Positions 1 to 8,689 are shown, counted from the first letter of the stretch. The stretch: 28,077 bases of DNA from Oscillospiraceae bacterium (GCA_009785655.1 WQVW01000001.1:1-28077), one strand, 5' to 3'. Made by a program: numbers and translations. Notes: a model not told the origin generated them from the sequence alone.

Positions 1-645
1 GGTACAACGTTTCTGCCCGTCCGCGCCGTGGCAGAAGCACTAGGGCAAGAAGTAGATTGGGACGGCGCGACGAATACAGTGTATCTGACCGGCGCCGCAT
101 CGGCAGCGCAAACGTTGGTAGGTGAGTGGAGCTGGAATTGGACAGGTCCATATTATGCGTTTGAGGCCAATGGTCAAGGAACGGCGGCTGGTGCGCCCAT
201 GCGCTGGTCAACAAATGACGGGGTGCTGTCTATTTGTGTTACGCCGGACTTCTGTGGCGATGATTGTACTGAACCCGCAGAGTGGTACTATGAAATTGAG
301 GGAAATCAACTTACATTAACAAGCACTATTGCACCAAGTTGGGCGTTTACCTACACCCTAAGCGGCACCGCAACGGCAGGGCAAACTTTGGTGGGTGAGT
401 GGAATTGGATTGGCCCCTATTATGTGTTTGAAGCTGATGGTCGAGGCACCGTGGGTGGCGCACCCATACGTTGGTCAACAAGCAATGGGGTGTTGTCTAT
501 TTGTACCACTCCGGACTTTTGCGGCAATAACTGTACAGCTCCCGCAGAATGGTTCTATATAATTGAGGGAGATGAGCTTACACTAATCAGTACATGGATC
601 AGCGTTTATATAGATGAGATGTCATTTACCTATACCAGAGGATAA
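1..645 (+). CDS. Secreted repeat protein, 3' part (copper amine oxidase-like N domain plus tandem repeats)
   Basis: The reading frame is already open at base 1, so the gene starts outside the window; the GTG at 28 is only an internal codon. The first residues (FLPVRAVAEALG, then VDWDGATNTVYLTG) match the end of the copper amine oxidase-like N-terminal domain, which is common on exported clostridial proteins and is probably a wall or stalk module, not an enzyme. Two tandem copies of a roughly 91-residue unit follow, starting near bases 112 and 385. Each opens TLVGEW, has a GPYY-F motif, then SIC-TPDFCG--C with three cysteines, and ends in an LTL strand. The unit resembles small beta-barrel (DUF5640-like) domains; that name is a guess. 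Ligand and function are unknown. A hairpin terminator follows. Confidence 0.75.
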   Translation, partial: GTTFLPVRAVAEALGQEVDWDGATNTVYLTGAASAAQTLVGEWSWNWTGPYYAFEANGQGTAAGAPMRWSTNDGVLSICVTPDFCGDDCTEPAEWYYEIEGNQLTLTSTIAPSWAFTYTLSGTATAGQTLVGEWNWIGPYYVFEADGRGTVGGAPIRWSTSNGVLSICTTPDFCGNNCTAPAEWFYIIEGDELTLISTWISVYIDEMSFTYTRG

Positions 646-671
646 ACAACACAATATCAAACAACATAAAC

Positions 672-711
672 AAACCCTCGCTGACGTGTTTGAGTGCGTC
701 TGCGAGGGTTT
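672..711. terminator. Bidirectional terminator between convergent genes
   Basis: A perfect 10-bp stem (AAACCCTCGC with GCGAGGGTTT) closes a 20-nt apical part that holds a further GACG/CGTC pairing. T-rich on the plus side and A-rich on the other, it lies between the plus-strand repeat protein and the end of ribF on the minus strand, so it can serve both. Confidence 0.8.
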
Positions 712-714
712 TGG

Positions 715-1626
715 TTATATTCCGGGTGTTGCAAAGTACGCTTCAGCCGCTTTGCAATCTCGCTGTATCTGCGCTTTCAACGCATCCATGCTGTTGAACT
801 TTATTTCCGGGCGCAGCCGGGTGTAGAACTCAATCCGCACTTGTCGTCCGTACAGGTTTCCGCGGAAATTCAGTATATGCGTTTCTGCTGTTATCCTGCC
901 CTCCGCAGAGTTGTCGATCGTCGGGCGGATGCCGATATTCGTTACGCCGGTGTAAATCCCGCCATCGTCCAGGTACACTTTGGTCGCATAAACACCAAAC
1001 GCCGGGACGATGACCGAATCATCAAACGTCATGTTGATCGTTGGTGTGCCAAGCGTTCGACCCAAGCGGTATCCGTAGCGGACAATATCCGTCAACACAT
1101 GCGGATGACCGAGAAATGTGTTTGCCCGTTCGATGTCCCCGGCGGCAATCAATTCCCTGATATACGTTGAACTGCTGGTCACCCCGTCATGCTTTACCGC
1201 CGGAATAATGTCACAGCCGATGTCCAGCTCCGCACATTTTTGGATCAGCAGATCGCTGGTGCCTTCTCCACCTTTGCCGAACCTGAAATCATGCCCCGCC
1301 ACCAGGTGACGCGCGCCGAATTCCTCCACCAGATGCCCGATAAACACATCCCACGACATGTCGGACGTCGCCTTATCGAAGTGCAGGAAAATGATATCGT
1401 CTATCCCGAAAAGCCGGTTGATAATCCCCGCGCGGTCACCGGGGGAGTTGATCAACGGCACAGAGGCATTTTTCACCAGGCTGAGCGGATGCGTGTCAAA
1501 CGTGATAACGGAAGGCAGCAGATTCTGCGCCTCCCCGATTTCCACGGCCTTGTTCAACAGCTTTGCGTGGCCGATATGTATCCCATCAAAAAAACCCAGC
1601 GCAATCACGCGCCTTTTGTCTGTCAT
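715..1626 (-). CDS. ribF: Bifunctional riboflavin kinase / FAD synthetase
   Basis: Phosphorylates riboflavin to FMN and adenylates FMN to FAD in the cytoplasm. The 303-residue length is normal for the family. The N-terminal FAD synthetase domain carries the nucleotidyltransferase motif GFFDGIHIGH at residues 11-20 and the later SSSTYIREL motif. The C-terminal riboflavin kinase domain shows GRTLGTPTINM, a GVYAT strand and GVTNIGIRPTI. The ATG start has a GGAG site about 8 bases upstream. It is the last gene of the minus-strand rimP operon, but a 130-base gap with a long palindrome separates it from truB, so it may be partly uncoupled. No FMN riboswitch was recognised in the gap. Confidence 0.96.
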   Translation of the reverse strand: MTDKRRVIALGFFDGIHIGHAKLLNKAVEIGEAQNLLPSVITFDTHPLSLVKNASVPLINSPGDRAGIINRLFGIDDIIFLHFDKATSDMSWDVFIGHLVEEFGARHLVAGHDFRFGKGGEGTSDLLIQKCAELDIGCDIIPAVKHDGVTSSSTYIRELIAAGDIERANTFLGHPHVLTDIVRYGYRLGRTLGTPTINMTFDDSVIVPAFGVYATKVYLDDGGIYTGVTNIGIRPTIDNSAEGRITAETHILNFRGNLYGRQVRIEFYTRLRPEIKFNSMDALKAQIQRDCKAAEAYFATPGI

Positions 1627-1691
1627 GTGGCTGCTCCATATAAGTTGATTGTATATAGGGGCTGACGCCCGCTGCGTATCGTAGCGTACGC

Positions 1692-1748
1692 TGTAGGGAC
1701 GGTCACCCCCGACCGTCCGCGCGGACGACCGAGGCGATCATCCCTACA
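1692..1748. repeat. Long imperfect palindrome between truB and ribF
   Basis: TGTAGGGA at 1692-1699 is matched by TCCCTACA at 1741-1748. The interior continues as an imperfect, GU-tolerant stem around GGACGG/CCGTCC blocks. It resembles dispersed GC-rich intergenic repeats of clostridial genomes. There is no T-tract, so it is not an obvious terminator; it may be an mRNA stabiliser or a mobile repeat unit. Confidence 0.6.
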
Positions 1749-1756
1749 AGCGTCCG

Positions 1757-2629
1757 TCAAAAAAACGACTTTATCACACGCAATGCACCACCTATGCCTT
1801 CACCCAATGCCAGGAACTCGCCGTCTGGGTTGTAGATTCTGTGCTTTCCGTCCGGTACGCCGTCAACCCGGCACGCCGCGCCATTTTTGATTCTTTGCGT
1901 GTCTTCAGGGTTCACGGCCAACGCCGGATATCCCGCGAAAATCGAGTCGGTCGGCAGGATTATATCCTGTGCCATGCCGTTGGACACGGATTCTATGATC
2001 TCATTCAGCGGCAATGCGGTGTCTATCGAAAATGCCCCGGCTTTCGTCCGGCGCAGTGACGCCATCGCCCCGCCCATGCCGAGTGTTTGCCCGATATCAT
2101 GCGCAAGTGTGCGTATATACGTGCCTTTTGAACACGCGACGCGGATTGTAAATTCACTGCCGCCGAAGTCTATTAACTCCAGCGCGGATATAAAAATATC
2201 CCGCGCCGGTCTTGGGATATCTATCCCTTGCCGCGCAAGCTTGTATAGTCTGACCCCATCGATTTTCACCGCCGAGTACATCGGCGGAATCTGCTGGCTT
2301 TCCCCTAAAAATCCCGAAAGCACAGCCTTTATTTCCGCTGCGGAAAGGGAAGAGGAGACTTCGCGGCTCTCCAAAACGTTGCCCTGTGTATCTTGCGTGT
2401 CGGTAACAATGCCGAGTTGTATTCCGGCTACATACTCTTTTTCCGCATTTTCACAGAATTCGGCGGCCCTGGTCGCGCGACCGATGAAGATTGGCAAAAC
2501 GCCGGTTGCCGTCGGATCTAACGTCCCGCCGTGGCCGATGCGTTTTGTCCTGAAAACGCCGCGCAGCTTCGCCACAACATCGTGAGACGTCCAATCAGTG
2601 GGCTTGTCCACTATCACGATTCCGTTCAT
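1757..2629 (-). CDS. truB: tRNA pseudouridine(55) synthase
   Basis: Isomerises U55 in the T-loop of most tRNAs to pseudouridine. The 290-residue protein opens with IVIVDKPTDWTSHDVV and has the family signature RIGHGGTLDPTATGVLP, with catalytic Asp38. The substrate-binding stretch PPMYSAVKIDG-RLYKLAR and a CSKGTYIRTLAHDIG motif follow. The C-terminal part (about 235-290) is a short PUA-like domain. Its ATG directly abuts the nrnA stop (TAA then ATG), and its ribosome site (GAGGG) lies inside the nrnA 3' end, so translation is probably coupled. rbfA-nrnA-truB-ribF is a common Firmicutes order. Confidence 0.97.
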   Translation of the reverse strand: MNGIVIVDKPTDWTSHDVVAKLRGVFRTKRIGHGGTLDPTATGVLPIFIGRATRAAEFCENAEKEYVAGIQLGIVTDTQDTQGNVLESREVSSSLSAAEIKAVLSGFLGESQQIPPMYSAVKIDGVRLYKLARQGIDIPRPARDIFISALELIDFGGSEFTIRVACSKGTYIRTLAHDIGQTLGMGGAMASLRRTKAGAFSIDTALPLNEIIESVSNGMAQDIILPTDSIFAGYPALAVNPEDTQRIKNGAACRVDGVPDGKHRIYNPDGEFLALGEGIGGALRVIKSFF

Positions 2630-3604
2630 TTAGTCCCTCGGCAAAAAATCGCCCAAGACAGCAATTAACTCTTGCTTGATCTCTTCAACTGATTTTCTTC
2701 TCGCAAATCCCGCAGCCATAGGATGTCCGCCGCCGCCGAATCTTTGGCAGATATTGTGCGCGCTGACGCCTGGGGTGGTGCGGATAGACACCTTGCAGTC
2801 AGCGGTTGATGTCAATTCCCGTATAGTGATCCCGACGAGCACACCCTCAATAGAACCGGGGATTGCCGCAATGCCGTCTATATCGTCTTCAACAGCACCT
2901 GTGGACTCAATCATGTCTCTGGTAATGGCCGCGATTGCCACAGTATCGTTAAAGTAAAACTCAAGCGCGTTGTTTACTATGCTTTCTATCTTCACGCGTC
3001 CGCGTGTTCTTGCGCGAAAAAGAATTCTGTTAAGCTCCGTATGCGGTGCGCCTGCTTCAATCAGCTCGGCAGCGGCTTTCAGTGAGGCCGCCGTCGTGTT
3101 GGCAAACGAAAAGCAGCCGGTGTCAGTCGAGATGGCGATGTACAGTTGCCCTGCGCTGGTTTTGTCCACTCCGCAGGGGAGTTGTTTTAATATGTTATAA
3201 ACAACCTCCGCACAGGCGGCTGTGCTGTCATCAAGACAGGTATATTCTGCGTACAGCGTGTTCGATTGATGATGATCTATAGACAGCGAGATTTTGTCCA
3301 AATATTTTTTAGCGTCTTCATAGAACAGATGTTGTGATGCGGTGTCCACAGTGATCGTATACTCCGGCACGTATTCACCTGGTGCCCAGTAATCTTTGAT
3401 AAACGGCATATATTTCTCCGTCACCTCTGGGTTATAGAGAACATATGCCGTTTTTCCAATTTTATTCAAACCACAACAAAGCGCGCCGGCGCAACCGATG
3501 GTATCTCCGTCCGGGCGGCGGTGGGTGATTATCAAGAATTTGTCACGGGATTTCAGCCATTCTGCAGTGTCACCGATGGTCATCATCGTCGTTGTCTTCG
3601 CCAT
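2630..3604 (-). CDS. nrnA: DHH-family nanoRNase / pApA phosphodiesterase
   Basis: Members degrade 2-5 nt RNAs and hydrolyse pAp and pApA in the cytoplasm. The DHH domain has ITHRRPDGDTIG (His28, Asp32, Asp34), VDTAS (Asp87) and DHHQSN (Asp110-His111-His112) for two-metal catalysis. The DHHA1 domain ends with the intact substrate-binding motif GGGGHPMAAGF. The 324-residue length is typical. The chosen ATG at 3604 has GGAGGAG seven bases upstream, better placed than the two in-frame ATGs slightly downstream, and it makes the gene overlap the rbfA end by 35 bases. Together with GdpP (13784-15787) it could complete c-di-AMP breakdown to AMP. Confidence 0.94.
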   Translation of the reverse strand: MAKTTTMMTIGDTAEWLKSRDKFLIITHRRPDGDTIGCAGALCCGLNKIGKTAYVLYNPEVTEKYMPFIKDYWAPGEYVPEYTITVDTASQHLFYEDAKKYLDKISLSIDHHQSNTLYAEYTCLDDSTAACAEVVYNILKQLPCGVDKTSAGQLYIAISTDTGCFSFANTTAASLKAAAELIEAGAPHTELNRILFRARTRGRVKIESIVNNALEFYFNDTVAIAAITRDMIESTGAVEDDIDGIAAIPGSIEGVLVGITIRELTSTADCKVSIRTTPGVSAHNICQRFGGGGHPMAAGFARRKSVEEIKQELIAVLGDFLPRD

Positions 3605-3956
3605 CGTTCTCCTCCGGTATGTCTAGATTTTCCAATATCGTGTTAATGCGTGCCCCGCGCTCCATAGACTTGTCGAGTTCAAATTGAAGCTCTGGCGTAT
3701 AGCGCAGATTCAGCGTTTGCCCAAGCTCACGCCGCAAATATCCGGCTGCGGATTTCAACCCTTTTAAAAACTCTTTTTCAGATTGCATGTCGAAAACGCT
3801 GACATATACTTTGGCTGTGCGCAAATCTCCCGTTGTGTCAACAGAAGTAATGCTGATCATGCCCTGCTTGACACGCGGGTCTTTTATATTCCGTAGCAGC
3901 GTTGACAGAACGCGCTGAATGTCTTCGTTTATCCGTTCAATCTTGTTATTCGGCAT
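3570..3956 (-). CDS. rbfA: 30S ribosome-binding factor A
   Basis: A cold-shock-related assembly factor that binds immature 30S subunits near helix 1 of 16S rRNA. At 128 residues it has the family's KH-like fold pattern: RINEDIQRVLSTLL at the N-terminus, then IKDPRV, the ISITSVDTTGDLRTAKVYVSV strands, LRRELGQTLNLRYTPELQF and a helix ending INTILENL. The tail is very acidic (EENDGEDNDDDD) and lies partly over the start of nrnA. The ribosome site (AGGAG) overlaps the infB stop codon TAG, so the two genes are tightly coupled. Confidence 0.96.
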   Translation of the reverse strand: MPNNKIERINEDIQRVLSTLLRNIKDPRVKQGMISITSVDTTGDLRTAKVYVSVFDMQSEKEFLKGLKSAAGYLRRELGQTLNLRYTPELQFELDKSMERGARINTILENLDIPEENDGEDNDDDDHR

Positions 3957-3966
3957 GGTGTGTCTC

Positions 3967-6318
3967 CTAAACCGGGATTTGTTCCATGGCGAAACATTCT
4001 ATAATGTCGCCTTCTTTGATGTCGTTGTATTTTTCAAACGCGATGCCGCATTCGTAATTCGTCGCGACTTCTTTTACATCGTCTTTGAATCTTCTCAACG
4101 ATGCCAGCTCACCCTCATGAACGACAATGCCGTCGCGCACTAACCGGGCAGAGCTGTTTCGCAAAATCTTGCCGTCCAAGACATAGCAGCCGCAGATCGT
4201 ACCGACTGCCGATGCTTTGAATAATTGACGCACTTCTGCGTGACCGTACACCACTTCGCGGAACTTCGGTGCCAACATGCCCTTCATCGCGGCCTCGATT
4301 TCGTTTATGCACTCATAGATGACGCGGTACATGCGCATGTCGACATTGCTGCGCTGGGCAGAGTCACGGGCATTCATCTCCGGTCTGACGTTGAAGCCGA
4401 CGATAATCGCGCCGCTGGTAGAAGCCAGCATCACATCCGACTCGCTGATTGCACCAACGCCGGAGTGGATGACGCGTACGCGTACTTCCTCGTTTGTTAA
4501 TTTTTCCAGAGACGCTTTAATCGCCTCAGCACTGCCTTGAACATCGGCCTTGACGATGATGTTCAGGTCTTTAAGTTCACCCTCTTGGATTCGCGCGAAC
4601 AGGTCTTCAAGCGACACTTTGACGGATGTGGATTGAGATGCCTTTTTTTCTGACTTACGCTGCGCTGTCAATTCCCTGGCCATGCGTTCATCGGTGACGA
4701 CGTTGAAAGTATCTCCCGCGTTTGGAACCTCTGACATGCCGGCGATTTCGACAGGGACTGACGGGCCTGCTGAGTTGATGCGCTCACCCTTTTCAGTCAT
4801 CATCACCCGGACGTGGCCGACCGCTGTGCCGGCGATGATCGTGTCGCCTGTATTCAGCGTACCGTTTTGAACCAGCACCGTCATCAACGGGCCGCGGCCT
4901 TTATCAAGCCGGGCTTCTATCACCGTACCTTTTGCTTTGCGGTTCGGATTCGCGCGCAATTCCGCCATTTCGGCGGTTAAGATGATCATTTCAAGCAGGT
5001 TTTCAATGCCCTCGCCTGTTTTCGCTGATATCGGACAGACGATGGTTTCCCCGCCCCATTCTTCGGAGACAAGGCCATGCTCTGTCAATTGCTGCTTTAT
5101 CTTTTCCGGATTCGCACCCGATACATCCATTTTGTTAATCGCAACGATGATCGGAATATTCGCCGCTTTCGCGTGATTGATCGACTCTATCGTCTGCGGC
5201 ATGATACCGTCATCTGCCGCAACGATCAGTATCGCGATATCTGTTACCAGCGCACCGCGCGCTCTCATCGCTGTGAACGCCTCATGCCCGGGTGTGTCCA
5301 GGAATGTGATCGGATTGCCTTTCACGTGCACCTGATAAGCACCGATATGCTGCGTGATGCCTCCGGCCTCGCCTGTTGCCACGCTCTCCTGACGTATTCT
5401 ATCCAACAGCGATGTTTTACCGTGGTCAACGTGACCCATAACGACCACAACCGGTGCACGCGGGACAAGATCTTCCGCTTTATCTTCGCTGTCATCAATC
5501 AATCGTTCTTCAATGGTCACGACAATTTCACGCTCAACTTTGCAGCCAAGCTCAATAGCGACAAGTGCCGCCGTATCATGGTCGATGATATCGGAAAGTG
5601 AAGCCATCACGCCCATTTTCACAAGCTGGCGTACGACTTCCGCCCCTGTTTTCTTCATGCGGGAAGCAAGCTCACCAACGGAGATTTCATCCGGAATCTG
5701 GACTTTCAGCTGGGCTTTTTTCGCAACCTCAAGCTGCAGGCGGTTCATTCTGTCGCGTTCTTCCTGCCGGCGTTTCGCGCCGGAGGCAATTGACGGCCTT
5801 TGATTATGCGGTTTTTTTGTTATTTTTTGCTTGCCGCGCTTCATGTTTTCTGCGCGTTCCGGCACAAGCTTGTCAAGCCTTTCGTCGTACTTGTCGATAT
5901 TGATTGTCGCGCCGGATGTATCCACCAGCCGTTTCTCCGGTGCTTTCCGCGCGACGAAGGGTTTGTCGTCGGGCTTTTTCGCGGCGGGGGCAGGTGTCTC
6001 CTCGCTTTTTGGCGCCGCTTTGGGGTCAATCGTCGCGCCTGCTACCGCTGCCGGGGCCTCTTCTTTCGGTGCATCTTGCTTTGCCGCTGTTGGCGCAGTC
6101 TGCGGCGGCGCGGATACGGCGTATATCTCTTCTATACTCTCAATCTGATTATTTATCGTCAGATACTCAAAGATAATATCAAGCTCCTCCACCGTTAGGA
6201 CCTGCATATGGTTCTTCGGTGCGGTTGCGTATTTTGTGAGAATTTCCGTTATCTGCTTGGTCGGAACCTTAAAATCTTTCGCAACCTCATGAACCCTATA
6301 TTTGAACATTGTACTCAT
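3967..6318 (-). CDS. infB: Translation initiation factor IF-2
   Basis: GTPase that brings fMet-tRNA to the 30S subunit and promotes subunit joining. I start it at the ATG at 6318 (protein begins MSTMFKYRVHEVAKDF, 783 residues), because AGGAGG lies 8 bases upstream and the sequence then matches the IF2-N helix. The open frame extends 27 codons further to a GTG with no family similarity. Order: IF2-N domain 1-60, Ala/Pro/Lys-rich linker to about 150, basic linker, second IF2-N-like domain about 205-265, G domain with GHVDHGKT (295-302), DTPGHEAF and NKMD, then beta-barrel and fMet-tRNA-binding domains to the end. Confidence 0.97.
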   Translation of the reverse strand: MSTMFKYRVHEVAKDFKVPTKQITEILTKYATAPKNHMQVLTVEELDIIFEYLTINNQIESIEEIYAVSAPPQTAPTAAKQDAPKEEAPAAVAGATIDPKAAPKSEETPAPAAKKPDDKPFVARKAPEKRLVDTSGATINIDKYDERLDKLVPERAENMKRGKQKITKKPHNQRPSIASGAKRRQEERDRMNRLQLEVAKKAQLKVQIPDEISVGELASRMKKTGAEVVRQLVKMGVMASLSDIIDHDTAALVAIELGCKVEREIVVTIEERLIDDSEDKAEDLVPRAPVVVVMGHVDHGKTSLLDRIRQESVATGEAGGITQHIGAYQVHVKGNPITFLDTPGHEAFTAMRARGALVTDIAILIVAADDGIMPQTIESINHAKAANIPIIVAINKMDVSGANPEKIKQQLTEHGLVSEEWGGETIVCPISAKTGEGIENLLEMIILTAEMAELRANPNRKAKGTVIEARLDKGRGPLMTVLVQNGTLNTGDTIIAGTAVGHVRVMMTEKGERINSAGPSVPVEIAGMSEVPNAGDTFNVVTDERMARELTAQRKSEKKASQSTSVKVSLEDLFARIQEGELKDLNIIVKADVQGSAEAIKASLEKLTNEEVRVRVIHSGVGAISESDVMLASTSGAIIVGFNVRPEMNARDSAQRSNVDMRMYRVIYECINEIEAAMKGMLAPKFREVVYGHAEVRQLFKASAVGTICGCYVLDGKILRNSSARLVRDGIVVHEGELASLRRFKDDVKEVATNYECGIAFEKYNDIKEGDIIECFAMEQIPV

Positions 6319-6378
6319 TGCGCAGTCCTCCTCTGGTATATTCGGTGAAGTGACGCACTGTTTGCGTCTGTAAAGTTC

Positions 6379-6397
6379 GGGCGAACACCATTCGCCC
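6379..6397. repeat. Short perfect hairpin between ylxQ and infB
   Basis: GGGCGAA and TTCGCCC pair perfectly (7 bp) around a 5-base loop, within the 80-base gap upstream of infB. There is no T-tract downstream on the minus strand, so termination is unlikely. The same GGCGAAC/GTTCG pattern recurs at 19200-19217. Confidence 0.55.
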
Positions 6398-6398
6398 A

Positions 6399-6692
6399 CT
6401 ACATGTCTAATCCTGTTATAAATTTATGTGCCAGCCCCGCGTCTAAAATGGCGACGATTCCCGGAGATCCTCTGCCGGTGACTTGCCCCAGCTCAAACTT
6501 CGTATACGGTACGGCGATATGATCGCATTCGGCATCTTCGGCATATATGCGCGCCTGGCGGATTGATCGCTCTGACGCGTCAGAAGCTGAGATGATCGCT
6601 GCGGCTTTCCCGGTTCGTGCGGCTTGGGCTACTGATTCACTTCCGACGGCCAGCAACCCTGCTTTTTTCGCCAATCCAAGAATCCTAATCAT
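6399..6692 (-). CDS. ylxQ: L7Ae/L30e-family RNA-binding protein YlxQ
   Basis: A 97-residue protein of the L7Ae/L30e/S12e/Gadd45 fold, members of which bind kink-turn RNA. Seen: the N-terminal ILGLAKKAGLLAVGSESV helix-turn, the AAAIISASDAS strand, and the GRGSPGIVAILDAGLA end. It lies at the usual place between ylxR and infB in Firmicutes. Its start overlaps the ylxR stop by 8 bases (ATGATTAG), implying coupled translation. Its exact cellular RNA target is not settled in the family. Confidence 0.9.
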   Translation of the reverse strand: MIRILGLAKKAGLLAVGSESVAQAARTGKAAAIISASDASERSIRQARIYAEDAECDHIAVPYTKFELGQVTGRGSPGIVAILDAGLAHKFITGLDM

Positions 6693-6969
6693 TCGGCAGA
6701 CCCTCTATTTGACTGTTCAACTCGTCAACAACCGCTTGCGGAATTTCTGTGCCGAACGCCCGCCCGAGTGCGCGGGACTTCACTGCGCGCTTCAAGCACT
6801 CAGCATCCTGACAGAGGTACGCACCTCTTCCCGGCTTTTTGCCGACAAAATCAAGGGAAACGTCCCCCTCCGGAGATCGTACAGCACGTATGAGTACTCG
6901 CTTAGGCTTCATTTCACGGCAACCGAGGCATTGCCGCATGGGCTGGTGCTTTTGTGGTTTTGTTGACAT
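6685..6969 (-). CDS. ylxR: YlxR family (DUF448) nucleic-acid-binding protein
   Basis: A 94-residue member of the YlxR family, found between nusA and ylxQ/infB in many bacteria. Seen: the signature RQCLGCREMKPKRVLIRAVR, then GKKPGRGAYLCQDAECLKRAVKSRALGRAF, with the GRGAYLC motif. Four cysteines could form a metal or structural site. The ATG at 6969 was chosen because AGGAG lies about 7 bases upstream; a longer frame begins ten codons earlier without a good site. In other species YlxR has been proposed as a nucleoid or RNase P-linked regulator, so its role here is uncertain. Confidence 0.9.
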   Translation of the reverse strand: MSTKPQKHQPMRQCLGCREMKPKRVLIRAVRSPEGDVSLDFVGKKPGRGAYLCQDAECLKRAVKSRALGRAFGTEIPQAVVDELNSQIEGLPND

Positions 6970-7033
6970 TGCAGACTCCTGTAAAGGTCTTGCGGGCATT
7001 TATATTTTCGCGGTACGCAGAGGACTGTGTGCC

Positions 7034-8095
7034 CTACTCGGTCTCTGCCGCGCTTTCCGGCTTGATATCTATTTTGAACCCGGTTAGCCGAGCCGCTAGA
7101 CGGACGTTTTGCCCCTCCCGGCCGATTGCCAGTGATAGCTGACTGTCCGGCACAACCACGCGGCAGGACTTTCCGTCCTCCATCATGGTCACTGAAATAA
7201 CGTCAGACGGTGCCAGTGCTGAGGCCACGTATTCTGTGGGATCTTCGCTGTACTTGACGATATCTATCTTTTCGCCGCCCAGCTCATTTACAATGGCGTT
7301 CACTCTGCCGCCTTTTGGTCCTACACAGGCACCGATCGGTTCCACCTCTGGGTCATTTGATGAGACAGCGATTTTTGTACGGTTACCCGCCTCACGCGCT
7401 ATGGAATGAATCTCTACCGTGCCGTCATGTATCTCCGGCACCTCAAGCTCGAACAATCTTTTGACTAATCCGGGATGTGTGCGCGAGATAAGTATCTGCG
7501 GGCCTCTGGTCGATTTTCTGACCTCGATTACATAAACCTTTATCCGGTCGCCCTCACGCAATGCTTCGTGTTGAACACGCTCTTCCGGCAACAGCATCGC
7601 CTCTGTCGTTTCAGCGTTTGAGCCGATTTGGATAGAAACGCCGCCTGTACGAGGTTCAATACGTGTAACAACGCCTGTTAGAATTTCATGCTCTTTTGAT
7701 GTAAACTCATCGTATATGATGTTGCGCTCTGCCTCACGGATGCCTTGTATGATTACTTGCTTGGCAGCCTGGGCTGCGATTCTGCCGAATTTTTGCGTCT
7801 CAACTTGTTCGTTAATAAAATCACCGGGCTGCGCGTTTTTCGATATTTTTCGCGCTTCTTCCACAGAATACTGTGTTTCCGGGTCTTCAACTTCTTCGAC
7901 TACCATTTTTTGTATAAACATTTCCACAGTTTTTTCCACAGGATTCAGCACGACCCTCGCGCAATCGGCCGCGGCGGGATAGTCTTTTTTCAGCGCGGCC
8001 AAAAGTGCCTGCTCTATTTTCTCAAGCATGTAGGTCTGCGGTATTCCTTTTTCTCTTTCGATATCCTGTATAGCCAGGAAAAATTCAGCATTCAT
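7034..8095 (-). CDS. nusA: Transcription termination/antitermination factor NusA
   Basis: Binds RNA polymerase and nascent RNA, modulating pausing, intrinsic termination and antitermination. The 353 residues show the N-terminal RNAP-binding domain (about 1-125, beginning MNAEFFLAIQDIEREKGI), an S1 domain (about 135-200, with EILTGVVTRIEPRTGGVSI), and two KH domains with VGPKGGRVNAIVNELGGEKIDIV and AIGREGQNVRLAARLTGFKIDI. There is no C-terminal acidic repeat extension, as is usual in Firmicutes. AAGGAG lies 8 bases before the ATG. The hairpin in the rimP leader may be its own control site. Confidence 0.97.
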   Translation of the reverse strand: MNAEFFLAIQDIEREKGIPQTYMLEKIEQALLAALKKDYPAAADCARVVLNPVEKTVEMFIQKMVVEEVEDPETQYSVEEARKISKNAQPGDFINEQVETQKFGRIAAQAAKQVIIQGIREAERNIIYDEFTSKEHEILTGVVTRIEPRTGGVSIQIGSNAETTEAMLLPEERVQHEALREGDRIKVYVIEVRKSTRGPQILISRTHPGLVKRLFELEVPEIHDGTVEIHSIAREAGNRTKIAVSSNDPEVEPIGACVGPKGGRVNAIVNELGGEKIDIVKYSEDPTEYVASALAPSDVISVTMMEDGKSCRVVVPDSQLSLAIGREGQNVRLAARLTGFKIDIKPESAAETE

Positions 8096-8122
8096 TGCCG
8101 TGCTCCTTCATACTTATACATC

Positions 8123-8581
8123 TTATGATATACGCAGCCTGACCTGCGCGACTTCCGTTTTTTCAAAACTGTGCTTTTGCCCCGATATATCTAGCTCAAC
8201 CGTGCCGTCATCATTATAAGCAGATAGATTCCCTGTAAACACTTTCTGTCCATCTTTTGGCTTATACAGCTTAACTTCCACAAGGTGTCCAATAAATCTT
8301 TGGAAATCTGACGGACGGTGCAACCGTCTTTCCGCACCGGCACTCGATACCTCAAACGTATAGCCCTGCGGAAACAGATCCTCGTACTCGTCCAACAGCG
8401 GGTCTAGCTCACGGCTCACGGCCTCGCAATCGGCGATTGAAACGCCTTTCTCCGAGTCGATATAGACTCTTAGAAACCAGCTTCCGGCCTCTTTTATATA
8501 TTCAATATCCCATATTTCCAGGCCGTGTTTGCGGGCGATGGGCTCTGCCAGCGCCATCACGGCATTTGCAATTTTGCTCAT
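8123..8581 (-). CDS. rimP: Ribosome maturation factor RimP
   Basis: Acts in 30S assembly. The 152-residue protein begins with the helix IANAVMALAEPIARKHGLEIWDIEYIKE, followed by LRVYIDSEKGVSIADCEAVSRELDPLLDE and the signature YTFEVSSAGAERRLHRPSDFQRFIG. The C-terminal SH3-like part covers about 90-152. It is the first gene of the minus-strand operon, with GAGG 5 bases before the ATG. Upstream lie a roughly 130-base leader with a terminator-like hairpin and a sigma-A-like promoter. Confidence 0.96.
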   Translation of the reverse strand: MSKIANAVMALAEPIARKHGLEIWDIEYIKEAGSWFLRVYIDSEKGVSIADCEAVSRELDPLLDEYEDLFPQGYTFEVSSAGAERRLHRPSDFQRFIGHLVEVKLYKPKDGQKVFTGNLSAYNDDGTVELDISGQKHSFEKTEVAQVRLRIS

Positions 8582-8663
8582 AATATCCTCATGCCCGTTT
8601 CGCGCTTGTAATCAGGGAGAAATCACGAAACAATATAAAAATTTTACTTTTGCGAATAAAGCA

Positions 8664-8689
8664 AGAAAAAAAGTGGGAGTTTCCCCACT
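8664..8689 (-). terminator. Terminator-like hairpin in the rimP-nusA leader (attenuator candidate)
   Basis: Read on the minus strand, AGTGGG, a 6-base loop and CCCACT run straight into seven T residues, the form of an intrinsic terminator. It lies about 22 bases after the predicted start of transcription and about 80 bases before rimP. No minus-strand gene ends here; the next upstream minus-strand gene ends at 9609 and has its own terminator. The likely use is attenuation of the rimP operon. A NusA-dependent leader terminator in the same operon is known in Bacillus subtilis. Confidence 0.65.

Noticed and set aside
614..1170. Two plus-strand open frames over the terminator and the ribF end
   Set aside because: They are antisense to ribF, cross the terminator and have no ribosome sites.
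1627..1756. FMN riboswitch upstream of ribF
   Set aside because: The conserved FMN aptamer motifs were not seen; the gap is explained by the long palindrome.
6319..6399. 27-codon N-terminal extension of infB from a GTG
   Set aside because: It runs through a hairpin, has no IF-2 similarity and no ribosome site, while the ATG at 6318 has AGGAGG at good spacing.
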